DNA of 64,000 nt from Diplosphaera chodatii. Lineage: Eukaryota; Chlorophyta; Trebouxiophyceae; Prasiolales; Stichococcaceae. Below are positions 33,316 through 46,000 of this stretch, one piece after another (position 1 is the first letter of the stretch; the number at the start of each line of letters is the position of its first letter). Where the stretch lies: positions 2,666,001 through 2,730,000 of the forward strand of contig JAALGY010000057.1 in NCBI GenBank assembly GCA_032358165.1, given 5' to 3'. The position numbers and the translations under genes were made by a program. The notes beneath the pieces were generated by a model that worked only from the letters and a program-made list of their open reading frames with translations, made no database searches and was not told the origin of the DNA.

Positions 33316-36099
33316 ATGGCAGAGGACTCGGCGGAGCTGGTGGCCAATGTCACAAGTACCGGCGCCACCAGCCTGTCCGATGTTTCAGCGGCAATTGCGA
33401 CCCCAAAGCAGGGGTTCAGTGGCATCTCGACTGCAGCAGTCACATCAGCAGCAGCGTGAGTGTCTGGTCACAGAGCTGGACAACACCATGGTCGAAAGTT
33501 TGACTGCTGTTTGCTGTGGTGCTGCAGCCGCTGTGCTGCAGATGCTGGCGGGGTGTACATCACTCCAGAGTCTGCTGTCCGCTGCAGGCTGGGCGGTGTT
33601 GGCATCCTGCTACTTCTTGCGTCCCTGGTGTATCAGCACTATTCGCACGACAAAGGTATGTGCGCTGCGCCTGCATGTGCAGATGCGCAAAGTGAAGACT
33701 TGCTGGGTTGTACAGCCATCATAAGTGTGAGAACGCAGATCATGGTGCAACCCCTAACCAGTGTGCTGCTGCATGTCGCAGAGAAGGCTAGGACTACCAC
33801 CAAGATGGTGACATTGATAGTCATATACAGTCTGTGCAGCAGCTCGCTGCTCATCATCAACAAGGTGCTGGCCTTGCATGACCATCAGCACCTCACAATG
33901 TTCCGCGCAGCTGATCCTGTGTAGTTTATCCTGGTATGATCTGGCCAACCAAGCCAGCCCGCTCACTGCTAACAGTCAAAGAGTGCTCTCGAATATTGCA
34001 GGTGTGCGTGACAATCGTGCCAGCGCCGTCCTTCGTGCTGTTCACACAGCTGCTGTCCTCGGCGGTCATGGTGAAGATCATGGCGTCCGCAAACATTGTG
34101 GACGCAGAGAACTTCCAGTGAGCCCCTGCAGTCGTCACAGCTGCATCGCCATGATGTGTCTTGCATACGCCCATCAGCTTGATTATCACCAGACTACTGG
34201 CACACTGCTTTGCCAACTCTTGTCAGCATGCAACACCTGCCAAGCATGCAACGACTGCCAAACATGCATGACACGTGCACAGATGGGAGAAGGGCAGAAA
34301 ATACGTTGCGGTGGTGTGCTGCTTCGCCGGCTTCCTGTACTGCAACGTCAAGGCGCTGCAGGTGAGATGCGAAACTTCGCCCTGAGAACTGCCGCTGCAG
34401 TCCAGCCCTCAGCGCAGTTAGCATCCTGGTGCACTCTGGTGGCCATGCCGCCACATGCGCTCTTTCTGGCAAGATTCGGCACGAACAGACAGGAACCTAG
34501 ACCAGACAGAGGGCCAGACCTCTGAAGCTGGCAAATGACATCCTGCAGTATGTGCCGGTGGACACCATCATCTGCTTCCGCGCCAGCATCCCGCTGGTCG
34601 TCGCCATCATCGAGTACATCTTCCTGGGGCGCGAGCTGCCCACCCTGCGCTCCTGGATCTCGCTGTCAGGTGGGATGCTCATAGCATCGGGAGCTGCTAT
34701 GAGTCACTGAAGAGCTGCTGTGCATGTGGAGTCTGGGTCCCACAACGACGGTGGCTCACCCCACGCTGTACTCTGTGACCCTGCCGGCATCCAAGGAAGC
34801 TGTCTTGTTTGGGTGATAGAGTGCTTAACGAATGTAGTCTAGCAGAGCCAGCTTGTGCGGCTGGGGCATGACATGACATTGCTGGCCTGTTCCACAGATA
34901 TCCAGTGTGGGATCATGCTGTGCAGGTGTGCTGGTGGGCGCGGTCATGTACACGTACAACGACATATTCTTCAGCCCTCAGGGCTACATCTGGGTGGGCA
35001 TGTGGTACACGCTGTGCGTGGTGGACAGCGTCATCATGAAGCACGTCGCGGACACCGTGCCCATGACCACCTGGTCCCGCACCTTCTACAATGTGAGAGT
35101 CCCGCCGTCCCCTCGCCCGGCAGCGGACGTCTGCTCCTGCTATTGCTGCTGACATGCACCCGCCTGCTTGCATATCTCCTCTGACCTCCTGACACTGGGC
35201 CAGGCAGCGGTTCGGCCATGCACAGCACAACGCCGGTCGGCGTTTCGTTGTGAGCCGTTGCCGCTCAGTACGTGCAGTGCCTGTGCAGAATGCCATGGCG
35301 GTGCCGCTCATTCTGCCCATCAGCCTGCTGTCCGGCGAGTCCGAGGTCATCTTCAGCGCGCAATGGGTGGGGTTTCCTGCTGCTGAACACCCAGTGTTCC
35401 AGGCCGCTGCATCAGATGTTTATCAGAGCATCGAGATGCGGTATGAAAACATGATGCTGAAGCTGTCAACAGACCTTTCGGCGCGCGTGCGCGCATCATG
35501 TCACCTGCCATCTGCTATCAGCCAAGAGTACACTACACATAACGGCTGCCCATCGACCAGAGGGGGTCCCATGCGCTGCTGTTGGCCAGGCAACCTGGTG
35601 GTGTCACCGCCCATGTGTCTGACCAGCTCCTTTGCCCCTGCTGCCCGTAGGTGACCGTGCCCGGGCTGTGGGCGCTGGGCATCGGCTGCGCGGTGGGCCT
35701 CGCCATGAACTACTTCTCCTGGAAGCTGCGGGAGGCGGTGTCCGCGACGACCGTGACCGTGATCGGCAACATCTGCAAGTTCATCACCATCCTCGCCAAC
35801 ATCCTGATCTGGGACCAGCACTCAGGTGGGCTACAGTGACAAACTGCGCGGTGCAACCTTGTGCTGCTTCCGCTTGAAACAGCAGGTACTGCCGGACACA
35901 TTATGTTCTGTCTGAGCAACGTGTGCTGAGCGCACCCAACGCCTTGTGCCCTGTAGATGCAAAGGGCACGACAGCCCTGGTGCTGTGCCTGTCGCTGGGC
36001 GCGCTGTATCAGCAGGCGCCAAAGCGGAAAGCGAAGATCATCGCAGCATCGCCGGAGAACGCTCCGCTGATCCCAGCAGGGAGCAGCCACAAGGTGTAG
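33316..36099 (+). CDS. Golgi nucleotide-sugar transporter, GONST/TPT (drug-metabolite transporter) family
   Basis: Ten exons (33316-33455, 33528-33655, 33782-33864, 34002-34117, 34298-34361, 34528-34669, 34926-35092, 35289-35366, 35651-35825, 35957-36099) give 411 residues. About ten hydrophobic segments are visible, including GGVGILLLLASLVY, LIVIYSLCSSSLLIINK, APSFVLFTQLL, VAVVCCFAGFLYC, IPLVVAIIEYIFLG, LWALGIGCAVGLAMNYFSW and TVIGNICKFITILANILIW, ending ALVLCLSLGALYQQAPKRK. The TIICFRASIPLV segment, the TW..YN region and the ATTVTVIGN..K motif place it with plant GONST-type GDP-sugar transporters, which exchange a Golgi-bound GDP-sugar for GMP. The exact substrate (GDP-mannose, -fucose or -L-galactose) cannot be read from sequence. 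The C-terminal lysine-rich tail faces the cytosol. The ATG at 33316 opens a Ser/Thr/Ala-rich cytosolic leader. Confidence 0.87.
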
Positions 36100-37054
36100 G
36101 AATAGGCAGTGTCAGCATACTAGATAGCAGCACTGGTGCTGGGACCGTTGCCGCTGGCGACGCCTCCCCCGGTTGGCATTGTTCGTTGAGAACTGACATT
36201 GACTTGCTGGTTTACATGCTGATTCGGCTGCCGTGATATAGCATTGCGCAATCAGTCTGTCCGCGTCTGTTTTGTCCGCTGCTTCTATTGGCAGGATCTG
36301 GCAGGTGGCTGTGATGCAAGATGTTAAAGCTCCAGCTTCATCGTCATGCAGTCAGTGTGCGGCAGGCTGCGTGGATGAAGAGTGTATGGAGTACTTCAGC
36401 AGTGCACCTGCCAAACCCTAGCTGTCACCCTACAGGGCTACACACCACTGAGCAGGACAACGCCGACTGGACCACACTAGATAGGCGTTTACGGCCAACG
36501 CTGGAGCATCTTCGTCTTTGGCCACGTTCAGCAACCGCTGCAAGGGTGCATTGGTTGCATTTGGCAAGCTTCAGGGTTGAGATGGGAGACAACAGTCCAA
36601 GCAGCGCTGACAATGGAGTGCTGCAAACCATAGCACCCAACGCAGGAGCTCATCGGGATACAGAGGTGACTCGGACGGGTACTACGCTTGTACATGACTG
36701 TCGGCGTTTGCGTATGATAGACATCCAGTAGCCTGGTACAGTGCGGTTGATGCGCACATGATGCAAGCATCTGCACAGCATCTCTAGGCGCGCCCATAGA
36801 TGTTGGACGTACATACAGATGGCGTTGGACCGCACTTGTTCAGTGGTGCCTAAACTGGATTCGTGGCAGCCATCTGGTGCTGTGCACTTGCCATTGGGCG
36901 CACAGGCATGACATGTGTGTCGCGCTTTAGTCCGACGGTTGATATCGAACGCTTGCACGGTGCAATTGGTAATATAGGCACCCACATAGTGATGCAAACT
37001 CAGGGTAATTTGTGACACGGTTGCCCAGATGCAGCAGCAGGTCCCAACCTGAGC
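36100..37054. promoter_or_regulatory. Tandem intergenic region upstream of the RING gene
   Basis: About 950 bp lie between the transporter stop and the RING-H2 gene start, both plus strand. This holds one 3' UTR and one promoter. No conserved frame or RNA gene is seen. Confidence 0.4.
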
Positions 37055-39086
37055 ATGTTGACAATGCAGGCCGACGACCTGGCGCTCGCAAAGGCGATGC
37101 AGGAGCAGGAGCGCGCCTTCCACTGGCTGAGCACGCAGGCGCAGCCCGCGCAGCCAGATATGCAGCGTGACGCAGCGTGAGCACAGTCCACCATCACGCC
37201 GCAGCTCTCTTTGCATGTTTTGCACATGCACATGGAAGACCGCCTGCCATCCAAGCGGATGGTTTGGCGCACTGCTGGGACCAGCTCCTAGAGTACCTGC
37301 TGCTCCTCGTGACAGGCCGGGACATGCTGGGCCAGGTGCCGAGACGCGGCAGCAGGAAGCACAGCCGCAAGCGCAGCCCAGCGGCGAGCTCAGCGATGGT
37401 GGCGAGGAAAACACTGCGCCACGGCAGCATGATCAGCATGAGGGTGACACTCTTCAGGGCACACTACCGTGTGCCCTGCGCTTCATGCCTACCCTGCACG
37501 TGTGCTCTCTGACGACCCCCAGTGTGCGCGGAGCGGTGTGTGCATGACAGGGTGTTCACGGATTTCGCACGTGCATGCGTGACATCACCGTGTATATGCT
37601 CCATGGGCATCATCTGCCTTCACATCTGAGACCAAGTCTGGCATGCAGCTGTGACAAGGCCTGCTTGCTCGCTGCTCTGCAGGCGGGGCAGCTCCTGGCA
37701 GCACAGTCCAGCAGGGCGGCAACGGCGGAGGCAGCGCAGCAGCGGACGCGGCGGCGGCAGAGGGGTTGTCGGACGCCGAGCTGGCGCTGATGCTGCAGCA
37801 CGAGGAGCAGCAGGCGCACCTGCTGGAGCTCGCGGGCTACGGTGCGTACTGTGAACGTAGCTGCATGTGGTCAAACTCCTGATCGATTTGCTGTCAGCTG
37901 TCCCTCAATCAGAAGCGAAGGGAGGACAAGCACCGTTGATGAGGAGTACCCCTCACTGTTGATGGTTTGAGCGTGTGTTGGAACCAACTGCACATCCTGA
38001 CCGGTGTTCTTTGTGTTGCAGGCGGTGCAGGGGAGGGGGAGTACTCAGAGGAGGACGAGGAGGGCTACCTGTCAGACGACTCGGTGGACCCTGACGAGAT
38101 GACATACGAAGTAGGCCACCTGCTTTACCATCGAGCAAAGCCTCTGCTTGTCAAACGTCTGTCATCTGCAATGCCGGCTTACTCGAGCTGTTGTCGCTTC
38201 GCAACCTCGCTTTCTGGCCCTCTCACTTACAGTGTCAGCCAGTGCGACAGTAAGCCTTCTGCGGTGTGGTGGCTGCAGTGGGTCATTTGCACCTGCCAGT
38301 GCACAGCTGAGCCACCAGCACCACTTGAGGCGATCTGCTGCAGCCCTCGTGCCCGTTGAGCCTGAGTGTGCTTACATATTGGCCGTGTCACACCACACCT
38401 TCACTCTCTCTTTGTCCCACAGGAGCTGCAGGCCCTGGGCGAGGCAGTAGGCAGCGTGTCCCGTGGGCTGCCCCCCTCCGTCGCGGCGGCGCTGCCCCGC
38501 AGCCAGTACAGCCAGCCGCGGCGGCACAGCGCTGCAGACGAGGAGCAGTGAGTTCAGGCAGCACATGCTAGCAGGCTGCCATTGAGTCTCTGCTGGGTCG
38601 TCAAAAGATGCAATAGCTGTGCTTACCAGGCAGCGGGCAGCATGTCAAGCCGTTGCATGGCGCTACATGTGGGCTAATTGCATTGCTCGCAGTGCTGACC
38701 TGCAAGCTCAATACGGGTGGTTTGCGGCAGAGCACCTTCTGCCGCCTGTGCTGCTGGCAACATGATGCCCGAAAACCATACAGGTGCGCGGTCTGCCGCG
38801 AGGAATACCTGCAGGGCCAGGAGGTGGCATCGCTGCCGTGCAGCCACTTCTACCATCCAGATTGCATTGCGCAGTGGCTGCAGCATCAGAAGGTGTGAAC
38901 ATGATACCGTACAAGCAGCCATGGCAACGACCGCAAGTCTGACCGACTGCATACTCTGTTGGTTGCCGCAGATAGCGATGAGTGCACAGCTTGGGTGTTA
39001 ATGGTATGAACGTGACTGTTGCGCTGCATGTTGTGCAGGTGTGCCCAATCTGTAGCCAGGAACTGAAACCTGAGGGGCGGGAGTGA
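37055..39086 (+). CDS. RING-H2 E3 ubiquitin ligase, BIG BROTHER-like
   Basis: Seven exons (37055-37166, 37336-37443, 37683-37841, 38022-38110, 38423-38547, 38784-38892, 39039-39086) give 249 residues. The N-terminal half has short helical acidic segments (DDLALAKAMQEQERAF; LSDAELALMLQHEEQQAHLL) that resemble ubiquitin-interacting or coiled segments. An acidic stretch leads to DPDEMTYEELQALGEAVGSV, diagnostic of plant BIG BROTHER-type ligases. The RING-H2 is complete: CAVC, CSHFYHPDCIAQWL (Cys-His-His-Cys), VCPIC, and ends QELKPEGRE. BIG BROTHER ligases limit organ size in plants by tagging regulators for degradation; in an alga I would expect a growth or cell-size role, but that is inference. 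The donor in exon 1 is chosen at 37166 because it alone keeps the frame. Confidence 0.88.
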
Positions 39087-40077
39087 GCAGTGCGAAGTGG
39101 CAAGCAAAGATTAGCACCCTAGCTTATGCACACATCTCGGTGATGACGAGGAAACCTCAGACATAGGTTGGGTTGCTTGCTGTTTGCACCCATCCTGGCG
39201 GCAACCTGCAGCGTGCTGGTCCAGCACTCGAGGACAAGTAATGGCATCCAGACTTCACGAAGTGTGCCATACTGACACAAGAGCATTACTCAACAGCAGA
39301 GTGATAGGCAGGAGCTCTGCAAAGGTGCCATTTCCTGCTTTCTAGCGCCTGTCACTGATGGTCTGTTCTGTGGTTACCGTAACTAACCCAAGCAAGGCTT
39401 GTCATCATCAGTCCGTGACTCAGTTCGGGTAAAGTACAGCCATTCACAGTCACCGTCTCGCCTCTCAACCTCCCCCCTCAATATATATCGCCTCGTCTTG
39501 TGTACCACAATGCTCTGCAACATACCACAGCCTTGCAAGTGCCCGGCTGGTATATATGGCCAGCTATCATGGATTTAGACCCTGCGTTGCAAGCAAAGCC
39601 TTCATCAGCCCTGACTTGCATCGTGTCATGTCTAAGCATATATCAGGCTACAGAGTCCGGAATGTCAATGCTGAGCTGTTCACAGTTTGCAGCCAAACAA
39701 CTGCAAGTGCAGGTGCACGGCAGCTCTCCAGTTGCACATTACATCTGCTGCTGTGTTGACAGTCGAACATAGTGTTCCAGGTGACTCTTGGTCAGCAGCA
39801 GAGTCTAAGGTGCATCGAGTGTCCAGTGGCAACACCTGCTCGGGTAGCGACTGGCCTGCTGTGGAGGAGGTCATCGCCAGGCCCTGCGCCACTGGTGACG
39901 CCCCCGCAGCGGGCTGTCCTAGCCCCACCCCGTACATCACCTCCTGCATGCATACGCGATGGAATGCAATCTGATGTCCTACTGCATGACAGGCACTTCC
40001 AGGTGCTATTGCATCTCATCCAACAAGCTGACTGCTGACTGCATGCCAGGTTGGCAACGCGGCCTGAGAATATGTGT
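39087..40077. other. Convergent intergenic region, about 1 kb
   Basis: This separates the RING gene stop (plus) from the stop of the U-box gene (minus). A TTACA at about 39740 is TGTAA on the minus strand. An ATATATAT run lies at about 39483. No gene is supported. Confidence 0.45.
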
Positions 40078-43000
40078 TCAAATGACACCGGACATGTGTT
40101 TGGCCAGTGTATCAGCAGTGAGTAGAGAGCCCACCATCTCAGCTGTGCCGCTGAAAGTGATGGGGAAGAACCGGCGGTCTCCCATGGCGATGTGGACATC
40201 TTTGGGCTCCAGCCGTTTGCGCAGCAGCTCGCTCATATCTGGCAGGAGCAACGCCGTGGCGCCCACACAGCACGAGATTGTGATGCCAGGCGAATGCGCA
40301 GGACGGCCCTCCACTATAAGCATCGTGCCGCCATCGCACATCATGCTCAGCAGCTGCGGTCCCTGCTGGCCCGCGATGAGAGTGTTGAAGACATCGCGCG
40401 TTGTCGTCAGTGTTGCCGGCAGCACGCCGTCACCCCTCAATGGCAAGCCCGCGCGCTCCATGCTGACCAGCTCCACCTCGTCAGAGCGCTGGTATGTAGG
40501 CTGCTCGCTCTCGACCTTGGCCTTTGAGATGTCAACGCCAACCCCCCCAAAACCCACATGATCGGGGCCAATGTCGACCGCGGGGGTGCAGTGCTTTTCA
40601 ACTGTACCATTTTCCTTCACCCTGCAACACATTATTTAAAGGTGAATGCGTTGAGTCACCGGGTGCCAGTCAAGGCCCCATGGTGTCAATCCAAGCTCAG
40701 GGAGGTCACGGCATGCATCACAGCACCAAGTCGTTGTTGTCCTCTGACATGTGTGCATAGAATGCACACATGTCAGCGGTGCCGTGCCGTGCATACCTGT
40801 AGATGTTTCCCACTGGTTTGCGGCTGAGCACTGAGCGGCTGCCAAGTGTGGCAGGGTTGATGGACGACAGCCTCCGCGACATTGGGCTGCGCTTGCCATG
40901 TGCGGCAATTTCTGCTGCACGGAACTCAACAGTGAAGTCGCGCAGCACTGCGTTGCTGGCCACCAGTTTCGCTGTGCTGATCCTGCCATCTGTGGCTGAC
41001 GGATCAGCATCCTGCAGCCATGCCTGGAGCCGCTCCAGCTTGATGCAGGTCTGACCTGCGTCACTACATGCTGACAGCTGCAGCGCCACAACTGCCTGTG
41101 CTTGCAGTCTCTTTTGCAACGAGCCACGTACAACTGGCAGCTGCTCCACGAATTTGATCTGCACTTCATCTGTGCCATCAATCTCATCGAACTGAACGCA
41201 GCTGTCCTTGCTTGGACGCTCCTTTAGCTGCATGGCAGCACAGCCGACTCCACACTGCTGCGGAAACGCTGGGCTGCCTGCTTAGGAATAGACAGTCCAG
41301 GGCTGATACTTCAACGCACCACGTGACATCCTCTTGCATCATATGTAAACACAGCTGGTCAGCACCAAGGCCTTGCATCTTGCCGTTCACCTGCACTGCT
41401 GGCATCACCGCCGCCACCACGGAGGCACAATGTATTAGCGGCAAGGTCCTCCAGATTTGCATACGTTTCCTCTGTGAGGCATCAACATGTAGATAGTGAG
41501 CGAGGCTGTTGCAGGGTTGCGAGTATCTGCAACCGGGTAGTCAGTCTTGCAACAACGATCAGTGTGAGGCTTACCGACACTTCCAAGGTAGGTGAAGAAG
41601 CATAGGCCAGGTTTGTTGAGACTGCTCATGCATCCGCTGACCAGCAGCAAATTGCACAGCTGCTCAAATGACGAGTTGGCTTGCGGCCCAGGACGTAGGA
41701 TGTATGTAGTTATGCCTGGGACTGCTGTGGCCAGCGAGGCTGTCAGCCATGCGGCAGCAGCTGCCATGTCGCCATCTTTGACGGTGTGCACATCCCAGCC
41801 GTCAATGGGCACATCGTCCTCAACCTGCAGACACAAAATGGAGACCTGTGCATGGCAGCCCTGTGTCAACATCCGCACAACTAAGATGCCACAGGAGCCA
41901 GTGCAACAGAGCTGAACACGCCGGTACAGCAGAGACCTCGCCGCGGCGCACAAGGTGTGTTGCAGTGAGCTGGGCTGACCTGATGGCTGGGGCGAGCGGC
42001 GGGTGGCAGCTGCCCCGCTGACCCGCGACGCATGTCGGTGCTGGCACACTCCGCAGCAGGCGGGCCCGGTTCGGAACGTCCAGCTGCCAGCGACTGCACA
42101 CTATCCTGCAGACGGCTGATATCCTCTGCTGTTGGCACCTTCGTCTTGTGCCCTGATGCCCTGGCAGCGACGTCATTGCCAGCGGCAGCCGCTGAGGTCC
42201 TGTCGACGGTGCGCTCTGGGTCGTGGAACGGCACCCCTTGTAAGCGTGCCTGATGCACCAAGAAGGCGCAGTCTGGTGGTCCAATCACATGCGCAGTCTG
42301 GGGACAAAAACACTTCAGTGTGGCAGCACACTTGTGGCAGCTGCTTTTGGCAGGCGAGCATGGGGAAGACCTGTGAAGTGGAGCTGGCGGTGGGCTGCAT
42401 ATAGCTGGGTGTGCTTGCGCAACCATCCATCGGACACAATCTGTGTAGATTTGTCGTATGCTGCAAAAGTCGCACCCGCAGGCTCTCGGCGGAGGACTCG
42501 CGGCCCTGCACTGCCGCGGCGCTGGCGGCGCCCATGACAGCAGCAGAGCCTCCAGCGGCAGCGGCCGCAGCGGCTGCACCACACAGCGCAGGCTTGTGCC
42601 GCATAGCACTGGCGTGCTCTGAGGACTTTCAATTGCAGATGCTACAGTCAAGCAAATGACCTGCAGGAACAACACTTACATGTGCAGAGAACGGCAATAT
42701 TGCATGTAGACAGCAGGCCACCAGACCCAGAAACTCACTCAGCTGCGCCTCAAAGTCGTCGTCCTCGATGCCGGCGCTGGACGCCGCCCGCAGGATCTCC
42801 GGCTTCCCAGTCTGGTCGGTTGTGGCAGAGGAGCTGCCCATGATGCGCCGCGCCGTCTCGCGCGCCGCCTGCGCCTCCGTGCTGCCCTGCGACGGTGGAG
42901 AGTCGTAGTGCGAGTTCGCGGACTGAGCCGACAGCGCCGGCGACATTCTGGAAGAGTAGCCGGGCGCCTCCGTCTCGTAGCTGTCGGTGCCGGACGGCAG

Positions 43001-46000
43001 TGTGTGCAATGGCGGGTCAGCCTGCAGCAGGGCCGGGGTGTGTCATGCGGTGCGTGCTGCACCCTGGCATACATGCCTGTGCATGCAGAGGTGTGCAGCA
43101 GCGGCCCACAACGGGGCCAGACGTGCAGCGGTGGTTGTGCACGAAACTTGCTGGGCAGATCTGTTCAGCGGCGTTGCACGAGTGCGCACCATGTTCAGGA
43201 TGTCATCGTGGCACTGCAGGCACCTCGCCAGCTCACCGTACACGACCCCAAACCCTGGCGGGCAGCTGAGGCCCCCCTGCAGCGAGCAAGCAGTACAGCA
43301 CTGTCACATGACATCCTTCCATGGTATGATGGTCCAGAGCAACCACGGACAGACAGCGCTGCACCTCAGCACAGGACTCTCCAGCACAAAGGCAGACACC
43401 TGATGTGAGCGCTCAACATAACAGCTCAGGGCATGACTCGACAATAACTAGCTGGTGTTTTGGTGCCTCAATGACACTTGATCATCAGGCATCAAAAGAC
43501 GCTGGAGCCAGCACCTGCAGCAGACCGCCGGGCACTGGCTGGTGTGCATCGATGGGCGTGCAGCCGAGCACGCTGCGCGGCGGTACTGCCTGGCGGTACA
43601 GCAGCGCATTGTATTGATCTTTTGCCTTGATCTTGCAGTCTGCATGGCGCAGATCCCAGGATGCAGTGCCATCGGAACGGCAACGAAATGTAGTGGTTTG
43701 TTAGATATGCGACCATCGTTGTACATGCCAGCACTTACGCAAGAGCACTGGAGGCACATCAGGAATGCAGTCAAAGAAAGCTTAGCGGAACAAGCAGGCA
43801 GCGCACCCAGGAGCCTGAAGTCTTGCACAGATGCGAGGCAGCCCACGAGGCGGCAGCCCTCTGGTGTGAAATGACAACCCTCGAGCCGCAGCGCCTTCAT
43901 CAGCTGCACCGAGCTCCTGGTCCCATCAAAGGCGGCCAGCAGCTCCCCCTTCAGGGAGAACACACAGGCAACGGCCTCGCCGCCTGTGCCTAGCAAGCGT
44001 CCGTCAGGCAGAGCATTGAGGCTGCATGACAATGCATCAAGCCCTGCGGCCGCTCAAGGCGGCCAGCGCTCTTTCCCTGCAAAAATGACGTAGACCACGG
44101 CATCCCCATTCACAGGGCCCACAAAGCCCAAAATTAGATAGCGTTCAGAGCACATCCATCGGCTGTTGAGCGAACGGCAGTGTCCTTGCTGCTGCAACGC
44201 TCACAAGAGAAAGCCCTGAACAGCCCTGGAGTTGGCATGGCAGCAGATGCAGCGGCTGGCGCGGCTGACTCATCAGCTTCGCCTTCCTAGCATTTTTCGG
44301 CATATGACCAAAGCTGGGGATGCCGTGCCCACCAGAGGCTGCTGCCAGGCTTCACGACAACCAGCAACCCCCTGCTATACGTCCAGGCAATTGACATCGC
44401 TGCTTTGATGCAGAGTTGCAGTGAAGAGAGCCAGCGGCGCACTTTGCAGGCTGGGGCAGTCGAGCATCGCATCGGCCTTGAACATCGAGGGCAGGCTGCA
44501 ACTGATCCTGCCGCCGCTACTGCGTGCCCGCGAGATGACAAAGCCGAAGCCCCTTGCATGCCGGCCCTCCAGCCGCTGCAGCTGCATGTACGCCAGGCCC
44601 TACAGTTCCACAGCTGCCTGGTAAGTGTAGGCCCACCATGTCACACCGCTGACGCAAGCCGAGGCTCTTGCGGGGCATTTGTGCTGCTGCAGATGCACAT
44701 GTGCTCATGGTCTGAGGAGCGGACGCCATGCACATGATGGCAACCCTGGCCTGGGCCAGACAGAGGCCTGACTAACTGCCACTTGCAGCAGCAAGGCGCG
44801 GTGGCACCTGTACCTGAACAGGGTCACAACCCTTGGGAAAGCAACAGCGCTGTGCAGTAGGCACCCTACTGCACACTGGGAGGCGCAGAAGAGAAGCAGA
44901 GGCACAGCCACTGGGCGCACCAGGCCGGCCAGGAGGCTGTCTGTGGAGACTGCGGCCCCGCGCGCCTGCGGCGTCTGCGCTTTAGCCGCCTCCGACAGCA
45001 TGCGGGCCGCCAGCCAGGCGGCGCGCTGCACGTCCAGCTGCTGGATGTCGGGCGGCGGCAAGCGCGCCTGCACAGACACGCCATACTTGCGAGAGCAGCT
45101 CGGGGATCTTCAAACACCAACAAGCATGCAGGCTCAGCGTTCTGGCACCCCAGCCCAGTGTTTCAAAGCCGCAACCACGGCAGGTGCCGGCGCGGTGCTG
45201 TGGCAACTTGCTGATCAAGTTTACATGCAGCATCGCCATGGGCAGCTCTGGCATATGGACATTCCACAGGTGCAGTGCATGCCAGCCGCACGCCTCTCCT
45301 CAACATTCATCAGTATGTATAGGAGATGCGTCATGTGATGCCCTCACCCTGGGATCCGGGGGCGGCGCGTCAACGCCACGGCGTTCGCGCACAGGCATCA
45401 CGCCCCTCAGGATGCTGGTGACCTGGCTCTCGCTGCCGGCGGCATGCTGCAGCACCAGCACCAGCGATGAAGGATGCAGCAACTCCGAGCAGCAGGCTCA
45501 TCAGTGCTTGGGCGGGGCTGCAGTGACTGCTGAGCTGCCAGAGACAGTCACCCCATCCTGAGAGTTCCACAAAAATGCAGGTGCAGAGCAGGCGGACATG
45601 TGCACAGCGGCGGGTTTCCAGTCGAAATGCTGCTTTCTGCTGCAGCCAATTGCATAGTTGATGGTCACGCAATTCATTGACGGATGCAGCAGAGCCTGTC
45701 ACCAGGCTCAACGCTTCCTGCAGCGCATCAGCTGTTGGCCGCAGCTGCGCGTCAGGCAGGAGGCACCGCCAGATGATGTCCCGGATGCCCTGCAGCAACC
45801 ACACCATGTCGTTAGGGGTGGCGCGAACGTCACGATGCAGGTCGGCACCTGCAGGTGCAGGCTCTGCTGATGGTCGCGGCTGCGATCACCTGCAGGCTGG
45901 TGTGCCTTCAAGGCTGTGCAAGCGAGTTCTGCTACAGTGTGCTGCTCCTATCTGATGGTCTTCTGAGCGTTGGGCGTGTTGCATTTGAGGCACTAACTGA

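Noticed and set aside
44043..44443. A gene boundary between the pseudokinase and the C-terminal half of the U-box protein
   Set aside because: An acceptor at 44043 joins in phase to the donor at 44443 and gives a sensible sequence (CPSLQRLDALSC), so one gene is simpler. The boundary is kept as an alternative.
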